Below, piece after piece: positions 12,208 through 21,621 of a stretch of DNA of 64,000 nt (positions are counted from its first letter, which is position 1; every line of letters begins with the position of its first letter). The DNA comes from an uncultured Granulosicoccaceae bacterium (GTDB taxonomy: Bacteria > Pseudomonadota > Gammaproteobacteria > Granulosicoccales > Granulosicoccaceae): assembly GCA_938006335.1 (NCBI GenBank), contig CALLMF010000027.1, forward strand, positions 48,886 to 112,885, in the 5' to 3' direction. The position numbers were made by a program, and so were the translations under genes. The notes beneath the pieces are model-generated. The model was not told the DNA's origin. It ran no database searches and was given only the letters and a program-made list of their open reading frames with translations.

Positions 12208-12351
12208 GGGGATGGTAGCGGCACACCGAGGGCGTGTCTTTAAGCAATTGGCAGGATTTTGTGCGCAGAGCCCTCGTGGGCATACGCCCCATCGTAGACG
12301 GTCGCGGTGAGGTCTTCGCGGCTGGAGTGTTCGAGACGTGCAGCTACGGAC

Positions 12352-12780
12352 CTACCAGCAGTCTGCGTCGCCGCTGGTGTCTACGGGACCGCGTTGACTG
12401 GTCTGGTCGATGGTCAGGGTAGGGCAGTCCGTATCTTGCGCTTGCGCGCCCTGAGCGGTTGCCGTCAACGTGAACGTCGTCGCAGAGACGTTGCTGGCTG
12501 TGATCGCGTAGAACTTTTCTTCCGACTCGGCTGGGAGATTGTTCTGACAGTCTGCGTATGAGTAGTTGGTTGCACGGCAACGCTCCATGCTCTGGATGCC
12601 GCTCAACAAGGCGCTGACCGCATCAGTACGTCGCGTCTCCATGACGTAACGCCCATAGGCCGGATAGGCGAAAGCCGCGAGGATACCGATGATGGCAACG
12701 ACGATCATGAGCTCGATCAACGTGAAGCCCGCAACGCGGGGTCGGTGCTGGATCATGGGAAGATGCGGGTCGCTGGGCAT
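12352..12780 (-). CDS. pilE: PilE-like minor pilin
   Basis: Type IV pilin of the PilE minor-pilin type. The prepilin motif [20 protein letters not shown] is unmistakable and is followed by [17 protein letters not shown] and [16 protein letters not shown]; the short C-terminal domain has a Cys pair. I chose the ATG at 12780 because GAG lies 8 bases upstream; an ATG at 12756 would give an 8-residue leader but has no ribosome binding site. The protein is 142 residues. Position after pilY1-A matches the fimU-pilVWXY1Y2E order of Pseudomonas, except that no pilY2 is visible; a strong hairpin sits in that place. Operon B has no PilE. Confidence 0.88.
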   Translation of the reverse strand: MPSDPHLPMIQHRPRVAGFTLIELMIVVAIIGILAAFAYPAYGRYVMETRRTDAVSALLSGIQSMERCRATNYSYADCQNNLPAESEEKFYAITASNVSATTFTLTATAQGAQAQDTDCPTLTIDQTSQRGPVDTSGDADCW

Positions 12781-12875
12781 GCGTGGATCTCGGTTGGCTG
12801 GCCGGTTGGCAGGCAAATCTCGCCTGCAAGGGCACTAGCGGCAGCGGTACCCACAACTTGAGTGAAATGGGTTTT

Positions 12876-12912
12876 GCAAGAGCCAGCCATGGGATGTGTG
12901 GCTGGCTCTTGC
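12876..12912 (-). terminator. Perfect 14-bp hairpin between pilY1-A and pilE
   Basis: The arms 12876-12889 and 12899-12912 are perfect reverse complements (GCAAGAGCCAGCCA) around a 9-nt loop. The hairpin lies 51 bp after the pilY1-A stop and 96 bp before the chosen pilE start. No U-run follows on the minus strand (AAAACCC instead), so a simple intrinsic terminator is unlikely; it could be an attenuator, an RNA-stability element or a processing site that sets pilE levels. The structure is seen directly; the role is inferred. Confidence 0.5.
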
Positions 12913-12962
12913 CTTGGACGCTCGCGCAGCGCTTCAAGCGAGGGCCCTGTTCTCTGATGGAC

Positions 12963-15900
12963 TCAGTCGGTATCGCCTTCGACGATTTCCTGCCAGAAGG
13001 TGCGGCGACGGAGTTCACCGACATCGATCGGCAAGGTTTCGGTGCCGATGTTGATGGTCGCAGTGGACGAGTTTTCGTGAAACATGATGCTCGCGCCCGG
13101 TGCCAGTCCGGCCTGGTTCAACTCGTAGTGACGATCACCAAGCGTCGCTGCCGTGCCATCGTTGCGGAAGGTGTCGGTGGGGGCACCGTTGACCACGTTG
13201 ACCACATTGGCAACGCTGGAGCCGATGGCAGCACTACAGACACCTGCCTGGGACTCGGGCCGATACGTGGTGTAGATGATCTTGCCGTCAACCGTCAACG
13301 GTCTCGAGAGCGACTTCTCGCCCGGACTATCGTCTGCGCCGTCAACTCCTTGTCCGATGTTGATGTACCACCCGCGTGAGACCTCCGACTCGTCCAGGGG
13401 GTAGGTGGCGGTGGTCACGTCCTTGAAGCCGGGTGTTTGAAAACCGGAATCGTCATAGACGGTGGAATAGTCGATGATGCCGGAAGAGTCGACTGGTGGG
13501 CCATACACATAAGGCGTACGAATGGAAAAGAAGCGATCCTGCACTGCCGTATCCAACGGGTGTGCACGCCAGCCCGAGCCGATCGAGACGGCGAGTTGTT
13601 GTCTGCCGCCAGCATTGATCAGGGAGACACTTGGCGGGTCGTAGAAGCGACGTGTTTCGCCAGGGCCGTCACCGGCCAAGACTGCAAATCGGTCGCCAGT
13701 AATCCTTTTCTTGAGCTTTAGCTTGGCGCTTCGGTCGTTGTTGAAGTCGAAGCGCCATACCTGACCGCCCATGTCGCCAAAGTAGATCTGATCAGCGATG
13801 CCGTCAAAGTCCACGTCCAGCACTGCGGGGGCAGAAGGGATGCTGTACAGCATTTCCGTATGGCTATCGTGATCCGCACGCCACAACTCATCGCCGGTCA
13901 GTGCGTCCACGACGAACAGAGCGCGACCCACCCCATCGACAGAGCGAAGTTCATTTGCTGGATCGTCGTCAGCGGACTTGTCCTGATTGGTCGAGTAGCC
14001 GCCGCCAAATACCAGTACATCGATGATGTTGCGATCTTTGGTGCCGTTACCGTCGATCACCTTGGTGCGCTGGGGCAAAGACCAGGTCTGACCAAGCTCG
14101 GTGAACTGGCCATCGGCGGTGCTGTCGTCGTTGTCAACTGTCTTGCTACCGCCGGCAATTCGCCACATGAATTCCGGGTCATCGATGTCACTCACATCCA
14201 GGGCGTAGTACGAATTACCTCCCCGTCGCATGCCGATGTACAGGATGGCGCGCTCATCGTTGTCGATTCTGCCGTCGCGATCCGTATCATCCACCCAGGT
14301 GGTGATACCGCCATCGAGTCCGTACGAGCGCGAGCGCGTGCTCGAGGCCTGGAATCGGTCGTGCAGATTCTTGTAGAGTTCCTGCGGAATCCAAGCCCAG
14401 AGCTCTTCGCCTGTGTCGCTGTCGAACGCATGCAAAAAACCTTCATTGGTGGCGACAAACACGATGCTCTTGCCATTGGCGTAGTTGAGCAGTACCGGCT
14501 GTGAATGCAATGGATCCCCCAACTGTGCTCGCGTTTCGGTAGTGTTGTCGTCACCATCGTGGTCCTTGACGTCCATGCCACGCGACCAGTCAAACAACTT
14601 GCCAAAGTAGTCCTCGTCCGTATCGAGCGGTGGCGGTATGTCAAACAGGCTTGCATCGATGCGCGGGTTGCTCTTGTCGAACATGTTGCTCGAGTGGCTC
14701 AGCTTCTGACTGCCACCCGACGCTTCTCCACCCGTGAAGGTGTAGACCTTCCGATCGCTGTTGGGTGTCATGTTACTGTCAAGCTGCGCTGCGGCACCGC
14801 CCTTGGCCACCGAACCGCCGTCGGCAGTAGCTGACCAGAAACTGCGTGCATTTTTCTTGAATTCGCCCGTATTGGGGTCAACGGCCGGGTTGCCGTTGGC
14901 ATCGACCAGAGAGGCGAGCGAGCCGTCAGTGGCTGACGAGCGGTATCGCTTGAGATTGCCCGACCAGTTGTCGGTGGGCTCGGGTTTGAAGAGAGAAAAA
15001 TAGACGTCATCTCTGTTCTTCAATCGATTGGCCGAGCTGACCGTGACACTCGGAGACACGAACGTTGCATCGGTGTCGCTGACATTGGCAAAAATCGACT
15101 TGAAGGCATTGAGAAGGTCAGCAGCGGAGTCGGCGGCGTAGTGACCACCATTGTCTGTAGACAGCGCTTCGAGAAACGCTGCGTATTGTGGATCAAGTGC
15201 CAAGGCGATCGTGTGCACCTCGATGCTTTGCCTGCCGGGAAGGTCCGGACTATGATCAGTTGTCTGAAGCCAATCAGAGAGCTCTCGGCCACACTGCTGC
15301 CAATTGCCCCAGCTTGTGGTGTCGCAGGAGGTTCCAATCATTGATTCGATAGCGCCTTGATCAATCGGGTCGTCGAAGGGCGCACCGTCTGACAGCAACA
15401 CGATGTGGTTGCTCTGGCACTGACTCTCGATCGGAGACGTGTACACAGGACTCCCCTGGATTTCTTCCGTCGCGCAATCGACAGACCCCAAGGTGAGATC
15501 GTTGCAACCCTCTGGACGATATACGGTTCCGCCAGAGTAGGACGCAGGATGACTCACGCGCAGGTAGCGCGAGTAATTGTTCTGGAGACCACGCTTGTAG
15601 CCGTACTTCATTGGATTGCCTGTCATGTACAAGGCTGCCTCTTGCAATGAGCTGACAATCGGTGTTGCCGGCTGGACATCGGTGAGTGCTTCCACCTGCT
15701 GTTTCAGTGCTTCACGAAAACTTGAGGCAGCATCCAGGCGCTCGGATTCGTAGTAGATGACGAGATCGGCAGACAATATGTCGTCACTGTCTTGCGATAT
15801 GAAGTGACGGTGTGCCCCGTTTTTTCGCTCCAGTCGAAAGGTCATGCCATTGCCCTCATCCCAGTCGGGCCGATCGACGATGGACTGCAGCAGCGCGCCG

Positions 15901-18659
15901 ATGTCGCTACTCAACGTCGGTTCTCCGGCGTCCAACGGACCATCGATTTGCCAATCCACGGTGGTCGTCGACCAGTTGCGGGCGGTGCTCAAAAGATCGA
16001 GTATCCTGAAATTGGCGGAGTTTCCGATGTCCTCGATGTTTATTGCAAGTGTCGAGCTGTCGGTAATGTCGACGCGCGAGTTCAAGCGCAATGTCGCACT
16101 CACGATCCGTGTGCCTGTCGGGACGGAAATTTCATTGAAGTGCAAACCGATGTACTGGTCGTCACCGCTACCGTCCAGCTCGCTGTTGGTGCCGACGTTG
16201 ACACCGCCGATCGACTGGCTGCCTGTCAGCGATTGAACGGCGTCATCAGCGCCGTCTGCCAGCGACCGGTCGATGGCACTGTTCGAGCAATAACCGTCTG
16301 TGGCAACTGATGCAGGGCTGTAGCTTATTTCGAGCCTGGGTGCGGCTGATGCGACGTCACGATAAGCCTGCGCTACACGATCGCCCACGCCGTCGAGAAA
16401 GAACGTCATGGCATTCCCGCCGCACCAGTCGCTCAAGCCGATGACTTCGGATACGATGTCGGACAGGTCCACAGTGCTGTACTCCTGACCGCTCAACTCC
16501 CAAGGTTCCGGTTCCCAGATCTGACGCGCACTGGTTTGCAGTCGCTCGCCGATGTTGTTGTCGGTCGATGCCAAGGCCGCTGAGGCGCCGCTTTGTTCGG
16601 CGGACACGGTAAGGTTGGTTTCGCCATCACTCGGTTCTGCAGCCGTGAAGACAATGCGGGCAGATACGATGTTTGCGACCGGCGGGACATAGACGCGTTC
16701 GAAGCGAAGCGCGGTCGTCTGGCTCTGAGACTCGACCTCTGTTACAGCGTCGGGTCGGACCCATGTGACATCAAGTGCGGGCTTGACAGTCTTGTTCGAA
16801 GCCAGTGGGGTGAATATCGATCGCGAGTTGATATCACTGGATTCGTAGTCGGCACCCGGCGACAGCACCAGTGACAGGTTGTCGCCTGCATTCCAATCCT
16901 CCAGAGAAATGACCTCACTGATCACCTGGCTCAGGTCAGGAGATTGCAGTTCGACGCCGCGGTCGTCAGGAATGTCCGTCCAGGTTTGAAGGTTGGTCGT
17001 CAGCTCGCGGCCTGCGAGCCCGTCATAGCCGTAAGGTTCGGGTGTGCCAGTGGTTTCGGCGGCGATCGTCATCGAAACGACGGGGTTTGCATCACCAATG
17101 TCCGGATCATCTTCGGTCTGTGGTGGGTCCTCGACTGCGACTTCGGGTTCTTCGCTGGTGTCTACTGCAGCCTCTGGGTCACGCGTCCAGTCGTCGGTGT
17201 CTGGGATGACCTCCTGGGGGGTGCTGCTGAGTATCAATCGGGCAGACGTTATTTCTGCGTCGCGGGGGATATCGATTTCGTCGAAACGCAATCCGAGTTT
17301 GCGCGGCGAGTAGCCGTTATCAACATGAAACAGACGGGCTTCGTCCAGGGAGCCGTTTGTCCATGCGACGTCGGTACTGGCTTCCCTGAAAACATCAGTG
17401 TGCACGTTGGCGGAGAACACTCGAGTGTCTGTCGTTGTCGCGTTCTCCCGCGTGACGTAGGTAAAATGCAGTACTGGACGTACAGTCTCGGCAGCGCTCA
17501 CGCCGTGGAAGCGCCGTAGCTCTTCTTCGACTACGTACTGGTCTCCCGGGCGGAAGATGAAGCTCACCGCCTTGCCGCTCTCCCACTCGTTCAAGGCAGC
17601 TACTTCAGTCAGTATCGGCGACAGATCCGAGGTGTCCATGACAGGATCGCTCTCGTCGTCAAGCGTGGCGGAATCGCTGCTTCCGGTAAACGGCGGAACA
17701 TCTTCCCATGACACGGTGGCAAGGGTCGCGTTCTCGGCGCTACTACGTTCGAGCAGCGGGACCCAATCATGCTGCCCCGAGCCTTCTTCAGCTTGTTCGT
17801 ACTCCGCCAGTGTCGGGGGAGGGGTGTAGGGCAATGGATTGCTGGTCCCTTCAGCGCTGATGCGCACATCCATCGTACCTTTTTGATCTGCAAGATCGGT
17901 ACGCGTGAAGGTGATGTGTGCGCTCTGCACTTCGGCTTTGGGCGGCAACTCCACGTTGTCGAATCGAATGGCGACTCGTCCCGGGTCCGCACCTTCTGTG
18001 CCTGACCAGAACCAGTCCGTAGCGACATTGTCGATGCTGCTCTCCGGGAGCGCAGCCGTCGGTTCGGGGAATGCCTCGAACGCGTCAGACGTTGCGAGGA
18101 CAGACTTTGTGACCGACACTTCTTGTGCCGAGGTGTCGACAGGTTCCGGAACGGTTGCCATCGTCAACGTGGCGCTGTTCAGGTCCACGTCGTTACTGTC
18201 GTTGTTTTGAGTCGCGTCGCCGTTGATTGAAGTCACGCGTGACACGACAGTTTCATCAGGGCAGGGGCCATCGCCGCAGACGTTTTCGTTCGTCCCTTCC
18301 AGCCAGCCGACCGGATAACGGATGGATGCACCTCCGGCCGCGCCTCCGAATGCCGCGAGACCCACATTGTAAGTGCTTGACTGATCGAGTAGCAGGCGCA
18401 TCGCCGCCTTGAGTCGATCCATTCGACTTCCCGTCTGGTTGGCATCGGTGAGACTCATCGACCCTGAATTGTCAAGAACAAACAGCACGTTCGGGTTGGA
18501 ATCGACCGAGCCGTCCCCAGCACTGAAGAAGATCTCGGTGTCGTCCGCAGATGTCGTCACCATGGCGCCAGCCAGCGCAATCCCGATGCCGGCAATCAAT
18601 GCGACGGAGCGTGACGCGCGAGTGTTCGGCGTCGTACCGCGTTTCACACGTTCATTCAT
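12963..18659 (-). CDS. pilY1: PilY1-like type IV pilus tip protein, copy A (repeat-expanded)
   Basis: Second, longer PilY1 homologue (1898 residues). The start at 18659 has GGAGG upstream and begins MNERVKRG with a signal peptide cut near TTSADD. The MIDAS motif LDNSGSMS is at ~62-69. A large insertion follows (~115-965) with four copies of a beta-sandwich-like repeat whose cores read ELPPKAEVQSAHITF, DIPRDAEITSARLIL, YVPPVANIVSARIVF and SVPTGTRIVSATLRL. The VWA fold then resumes (IVLLSDGAPFDDP; VHTIALALDPQ) and the PilY1 propeller closes the protein (FVATNEGFLHAFD; EF-hand-like DVDFDGIAD; ends RRTFWQEIVEG). The same end signature RTFWVDTG is in copy B. It starts 1 bp after the pilX-A stop. 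Function in pilus tip assembly and adhesion by family. Confidence 0.9.
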   Translation of the reverse strand: MNERVKRGTTPNTRASRSVALIAGIGIALAGAMVTTSADDTEIFFSAGDGSVDSNPNVLFVLDNSGSMSLTDANQTGSRMDRLKAAMRLLLDQSSTYNVGLAAFGGAAGGASIRYPVGWLEGTNENVCGDGPCPDETVVSRVTSINGDATQNNDSNDVDLNSATLTMATVPEPVDTSAQEVSVTKSVLATSDAFEAFPEPTAALPESSIDNVATDWFWSGTEGADPGRVAIRFDNVELPPKAEVQSAHITFTRTDLADQKGTMDVRISAEGTSNPLPYTPPPTLAEYEQAEEGSGQHDWVPLLERSSAENATLATVSWEDVPPFTGSSDSATLDDESDPVMDTSDLSPILTEVAALNEWESGKAVSFIFRPGDQYVVEEELRRFHGVSAAETVRPVLHFTYVTRENATTTDTRVFSANVHTDVFREASTDVAWTNGSLDEARLFHVDNGYSPRKLGLRFDEIDIPRDAEITSARLILSSTPQEVIPDTDDWTRDPEAAVDTSEEPEVAVEDPPQTEDDPDIGDANPVVSMTIAAETTGTPEPYGYDGLAGRELTTNLQTWTDIPDDRGVELQSPDLSQVISEVISLEDWNAGDNLSLVLSPGADYESSDINSRSIFTPLASNKTVKPALDVTWVRPDAVTEVESQSQTTALRFERVYVPPVANIVSARIVFTAAEPSDGETNLTVSAEQSGASAALASTDNNIGERLQTSARQIWEPEPWELSGQEYSTVDLSDIVSEVIGLSDWCGGNAMTFFLDGVGDRVAQAYRDVASAAPRLEISYSPASVATDGYCSNSAIDRSLADGADDAVQSLTGSQSIGGVNVGTNSELDGSGDDQYIGLHFNEISVPTGTRIVSATLRLNSRVDITDSSTLAINIEDIGNSANFRILDLLSTARNWSTTTVDWQIDGPLDAGEPTLSSDIGALLQSIVDRPDWDEGNGMTFRLERKNGAHRHFISQDSDDILSADLVIYYESERLDAASSFREALKQQVEALTDVQPATPIVSSLQEAALYMTGNPMKYGYKRGLQNNYSRYLRVSHPASYSGGTVYRPEGCNDLTLGSVDCATEEIQGSPVYTSPIESQCQSNHIVLLSDGAPFDDPIDQGAIESMIGTSCDTTSWGNWQQCGRELSDWLQTTDHSPDLPGRQSIEVHTIALALDPQYAAFLEALSTDNGGHYAADSAADLLNAFKSIFANVSDTDATFVSPSVTVSSANRLKNRDDVYFSLFKPEPTDNWSGNLKRYRSSATDGSLASLVDANGNPAVDPNTGEFKKNARSFWSATADGGSVAKGGAAAQLDSNMTPNSDRKVYTFTGGEASGGSQKLSHSSNMFDKSNPRIDASLFDIPPPLDTDEDYFGKLFDWSRGMDVKDHDGDDNTTETRAQLGDPLHSQPVLLNYANGKSIVFVATNEGFLHAFDSDTGEELWAWIPQELYKNLHDRFQASSTRSRSYGLDGGITTWVDDTDRDGRIDNDERAILYIGMRRGGNSYYALDVSDIDDPEFMWRIAGGSKTVDNDDSTADGQFTELGQTWSLPQRTKVIDGNGTKDRNIIDVLVFGGGYSTNQDKSADDDPANELRSVDGVGRALFVVDALTGDELWRADHDSHTEMLYSIPSAPAVLDVDFDGIADQIYFGDMGGQVWRFDFNNDRSAKLKLKKRITGDRFAVLAGDGPGETRRFYDPPSVSLINAGGRQQLAVSIGSGWRAHPLDTAVQDRFFSIRTPYVYGPPVDSSGIIDYSTVYDDSGFQTPGFKDVTTATYPLDESEVSRGWYINIGQGVDGADDSPGEKSLSRPLTVDGKIIYTTYRPESQAGVCSAAIGSSVANVVNVVNGAPTDTFRNDGTAATLGDRHYELNQAGLAPGASIMFHENSSTATINIGTETLPIDVGELRRRTFWQEIVEGDTD

Positions 18660-18660
18660 A

Positions 18661-19158
18661 TCAACATCCTCCAGTCGGATCACTCGCACCCAGAAGAACG
18701 ACTCCCTGAGCAATGGTTGTGCTTGTATTGGCGCCAGCCAAGGTGCTGCTGCCGGTGGCAACAAAGCGACGAGCAGACACCGGCCCACCTATCTCGAATC
18801 CGACGGCGAGCGTTTCCCCTCCGTCCTGCAAGACGATGGAGGTATTCTGCTTGTCAGCAATCTGATTGGCCTTCGGCATATCGAAGGTCCTGTCGTCAGC
18901 ACATATCTGGTCTTCCAGTACGTTGTCCACTGCAAGCAGCATGTCAGTCGACGACTCTGCGGATTGGAAGGTGATGGTCTTCTGAAGGCTGTTGTTTGCG
19001 AGCTGCCCTTCAAGCGTTGCTCCCCGCATCGCAGAAATGCCCAGTATCGAAATGATGAAAATCATCACCATGGCCACCATCAACACGGCACCGGACTCGT
19101 GACGCAGGTTCTGGCGTCTTTGGAGGGGGTGGCAGCTTCCTTGACCTTGCGTGTTCAT
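18661..19158 (-). CDS. pilX: PilX-like minor pilin, copy A
   Basis: PilX-type minor pilin, 165 residues. The N-terminal helix is SGAVLMVAMVMIFIISILG, followed by SAMRGATLEGQLANNSLQKT and the shared FQSAES segment. No Glu5, as in the copy B protein. The ATG at 19158 overlaps the pilW-A stop by 4 bp (ATGA), and the stop sits 1 bp before the pilY1-A start, so pilW, pilX and pilY1 are tightly coupled. By family it belongs to the complex that primes pilus assembly and presents PilY1. Confidence 0.88.
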   Translation of the reverse strand: MNTQGQGSCHPLQRRQNLRHESGAVLMVAMVMIFIISILGISAMRGATLEGQLANNSLQKTITFQSAESSTDMLLAVDNVLEDQICADDRTFDMPKANQIADKQNTSIVLQDGGETLAVGFEIGGPVSARRFVATGSSTLAGANTSTTIAQGVVLLGASDPTGGC

Positions 19159-20294
19159 CGGTTACGAATATCCACGGACGCGTTGTAGGCGATTCGCATG
19201 CGCTTGTCGGTGCGGTAGGTGCTTGCGCTCCGGTTGCCTCCGGCTTGCAGCGTCTTGCCAGCGATCGAGTAGCTGCGGGTGTCGGCCTTGTCCGATACGT
19301 AGTCAAACGATTCGATCAATATGCCAACCTCGACACTACCGATTTCCCCTGGCGTGGCGGCGACGTCTTCCGGAGATACAAATCGTACCTCGTCGTCAGG
19401 TGGTGGTAATTCCACGCCGAGGCGCAAATGCAAGTCGGTGATTCCTTCCACCATTTCGACGGGAGGAACGACGTCGCCTGTGGACGGCAAGACGTACGGC
19501 AGGCTCTGGCGAAAGAGAGCGAGTACCTCTTCTCCCTGCGTGTTGGTGCGCCCGGTCATTCCCACATAGTAGATATTTGCTTCGAATCGCATGACGCGTG
19601 GGCGCATCCTGTCGTCGCCCGGGTAACGAGGGCCGAAGGTGGTTGTCAGGCGTCCGTCAGCGCCACCAGTGGCCGGATTTCTATTGACGCTTGCAGCGTG
19701 TGCCAGCGTGTCGGGTCCTGTTGCGGACACGGTAAAGATATTGGCTGCCTGGCAATCGGATACCAGCACCAGATCGTTTTCAACCACCCCCATGTCCTTG
19801 ACGGTCGCGCTGGACAGTTTCACCGGATCAAACTGCGTTGCCATGCGCTCTATGCGATAGGTCTCCGGACTCCCGTACTGAGCTGACAAGGCGTGCGTGC
19901 CCGGAACCGGTGCCCCGGGTTCTCCGGCCGCCGGCGGCGTGAAGCCGAGTGGTGGTGGTGGATTCCAGTCGCCATCGTTCTCGATAACGTGTCCGGTCAG
20001 CGCCGAATCTTGAAGGTTTGCTGTGGGCGCGTTGGCTGCGAGCACCACTGCCGGGGAGCCATGGTTTGCCGCAGGCGTACACCCTTGAAATCCCGCAAGC
20101 CTTATATCGGTGATCATCGCGCCCATCGTGAAACGCGCGCTTTCCTGCAACTCGGTCAGGGTGGTGTTGAGCACAGACGAGCGCTTGGAGCCAGAGAACA
20201 CCGTGACCATGCCACCGGTAACCATGATGCCGATGAGCATGGCCACCATCAGCTCGATCAGGGAGAAGCCCGTTTGTCGATTTTGGCAACTCAT
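19155..20294 (-). CDS. pilW: PilW-like minor pilin, copy A
   Basis: PilW-type minor pilin of 379 residues. The ATG at 20294 overlaps the pilV-A stop (ATGA) and gives the leader MSCQNRQTG followed by FSLIELMVAMLIGIMVTGG; longer in-frame starts would precede the cleavage motif with unrelated sequence. PilW hallmarks are SGSKRSSVLNTTLTELQESA, DIRLAGFQGCTPAANHG and a C-terminal MRIAYNASVDIRN, matching copy B in order. There is a Pro-rich stretch at about residues 110-130. Role inferred from the family as in copy B. Confidence 0.9.
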   Translation of the reverse strand: MSCQNRQTGFSLIELMVAMLIGIMVTGGMVTVFSGSKRSSVLNTTLTELQESARFTMGAMITDIRLAGFQGCTPAANHGSPAVVLAANAPTANLQDSALTGHVIENDGDWNPPPPLGFTPPAAGEPGAPVPGTHALSAQYGSPETYRIERMATQFDPVKLSSATVKDMGVVENDLVLVSDCQAANIFTVSATGPDTLAHAASVNRNPATGGADGRLTTTFGPRYPGDDRMRPRVMRFEANIYYVGMTGRTNTQGEEVLALFRQSLPYVLPSTGDVVPPVEMVEGITDLHLRLGVELPPPDDEVRFVSPEDVAATPGEIGSVEVGILIESFDYVSDKADTRSYSIAGKTLQAGGNRSASTYRTDKRMRIAYNASVDIRNR

Positions 20295-20833
20295 GGCACT
20301 ACTCGTATTGACACGGATCGCTGTTCGCTGTCGCCGTTGACGCGCTCGGCCCAAACGGCTGTGACTTCGTAGACGCCGTCAACCAGATCCACGGTGCCCT
20401 TGGCCTCGATAGTGGGAGTCGATGGCAACAGCGGTGACGTGCCGTCATCGGATGGGTGCAATAGCTGACTCCAGGCATGGATATCCGCTTGTGCGCGCTC
20501 GGTGGGCGAACATGCTGTTCCAGCGCTGACGCAGGGTGGTTCGCTGGTGCCCGGCCTCGTTTCCACGCCGTCATACCGGTTGGCAGTCAAGGCAACGCGA
20601 TTGGCACGCATGCGCTCAGACATGTCCAGCACCATGAATTTTGCCTGTGACAAGGAGTAGGAGTTCTGACTGGCGTTCATGCCTTCGATCTGCATGCGGG
20701 CAGCGGCCAGAAAACCGATGGACAACAACACGACAGCAAGCAGGACCTCAATGAGTCCTACACCGCGCTGACGCGCAGGCGTAACCCGACGTACTGCGCC
20801 GGTGCTCGATACCCGTTGGAGACTATTGATCAT
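20291..20833 (-). CDS. pilV: PilV-like minor pilin, copy A
   Basis: PilV-type minor pilin. The motif RGVGLIEVLLAVVLLSIG followed by FLAAARMQIEGMNASQNSYS and MVLDMSERMRANRVAL is nearly the same as in copy B. I chose the ATG at 20833 (180 residues); a TTG at 20854 overlaps the fimT-A stop by 4 bp and is equally possible from coupling, but neither has a good ribosome binding site. Cys-containing loop PPCVSAGTACSPTERAQ matches the operon B protein in position. Part of the coupled operon A. Confidence 0.87.
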   Translation of the reverse strand: MINSLQRVSSTGAVRRVTPARQRGVGLIEVLLAVVLLSIGFLAAARMQIEGMNASQNSYSLSQAKFMVLDMSERMRANRVALTANRYDGVETRPGTSEPPCVSAGTACSPTERAQADIHAWSQLLHPSDDGTSPLLPSTPTIEAKGTVDLVDGVYEVTAVWAERVNGDSEQRSVSIRVVP

Positions 20834-20850
20834 TGATGCCGGGGTTGCGT

Positions 20851-21492
20851 TCAAGAGGTTTCGCAGGCTGGTGTGGTGCCGAAGGCGCTGACGAGGTTGT
20901 CGTCGCCGTCGCGCCGCGCTCGACGAATGTCGCCGCTCAAGGTCACGTTCACAGCGATCGAGGTGCTGTTGTCAGAGGTCTCGCTGTCGCACATCAGCAC
21001 GAAACCACCGCCGCGCCAGTTGCTGGTGCCTCGGGGTCCGAAGCGAATGAAGTTGACTTCCGCCTCAGTGATCGCACTGGTACTGACACGTGCGCGAGAA
21101 AACACGTCCATTTCATCGTTCACCGCATTGCCGACACGTATCAGCTCTTCGGTGCCCGCTTCGTAGACACCCAGGTCGGTGCCGTTGTCGACAAACACCA
21201 GCCAGCCTTCGCCCCAGTCGATGGCATTGGAGTCGTTACATTCCTGAGCGCTGCCAGGCTTTCGGGCGCAGACAGCGAGGCGGGCCGAGCGTTTGATGCT
21301 CTCGGAGCGTGCGAACTGCAGGTCCCCGATCAAGGCGTACAGGGCGGAGTCCCGCTGGTTACTGCGGACCAACCTGGCGAAGTTGGGCGCTGCCATCGCC
21401 AACAATATCGCGGCCACGGACAGGGCGACGACGAGCTCCACTAGCGTGAAGCCGCGCACAAAAGGCCGATTGGATTCCGGGATAGGTGACAC
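20851..21492 (-). CDS. FimT/FimU-like (GspH family) minor pilin, copy A
   Basis: First gene of minor-pilin operon A. 213 residues with the GspH/FimT plan: leader MSPIPESNRPFVRG, then FTLVELVVALSVAAILLAM, then RSNQRDSALYALIGDLQFAR and SESIKRSARLAVCARKPG, with a C-terminal DIRRARRDGDDNL. The start is a GTG at 21492. The 129-bp gap to the divergent HyuA-like gene must hold the operon promoter; on the minus strand a TTGACG at about 21577-21572 is the only candidate -35 I could see, with a poor -10. Family is secure, exact FimU/FimT name is not. Confidence 0.86.
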   Translation of the reverse strand: MSPIPESNRPFVRGFTLVELVVALSVAAILLAMAAPNFARLVRSNQRDSALYALIGDLQFARSESIKRSARLAVCARKPGSAQECNDSNAIDWGEGWLVFVDNGTDLGVYEAGTEELIRVGNAVNDEMDVFSRARVSTSAITEAEVNFIRFGPRGTSNWRGGGFVLMCDSETSDNSTSIAVNVTLSGDIRRARRDGDDNLVSAFGTTPACETS

Positions 21493-21621
21493 TGCGATCC
21501 AGAGGGGTTGTATGCAGATGCGGGTTGCTTGAGGGGGTAGCGGCAGATTGCGCCCTACAATTGAGTATCCAAGTCGTCAATAGCCCACAATTCAACGGGA
21601 CTCACTCACGCTCTGGCGCCA

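Noticed and set aside
12876..12905. TGGC...TTGC sequence near the pilE hairpin as a sigma-54 promoter
   Set aside because: The GG and GC elements are one base too close for the strict -24/-12 spacing, and the bases are part of the hairpin arm.
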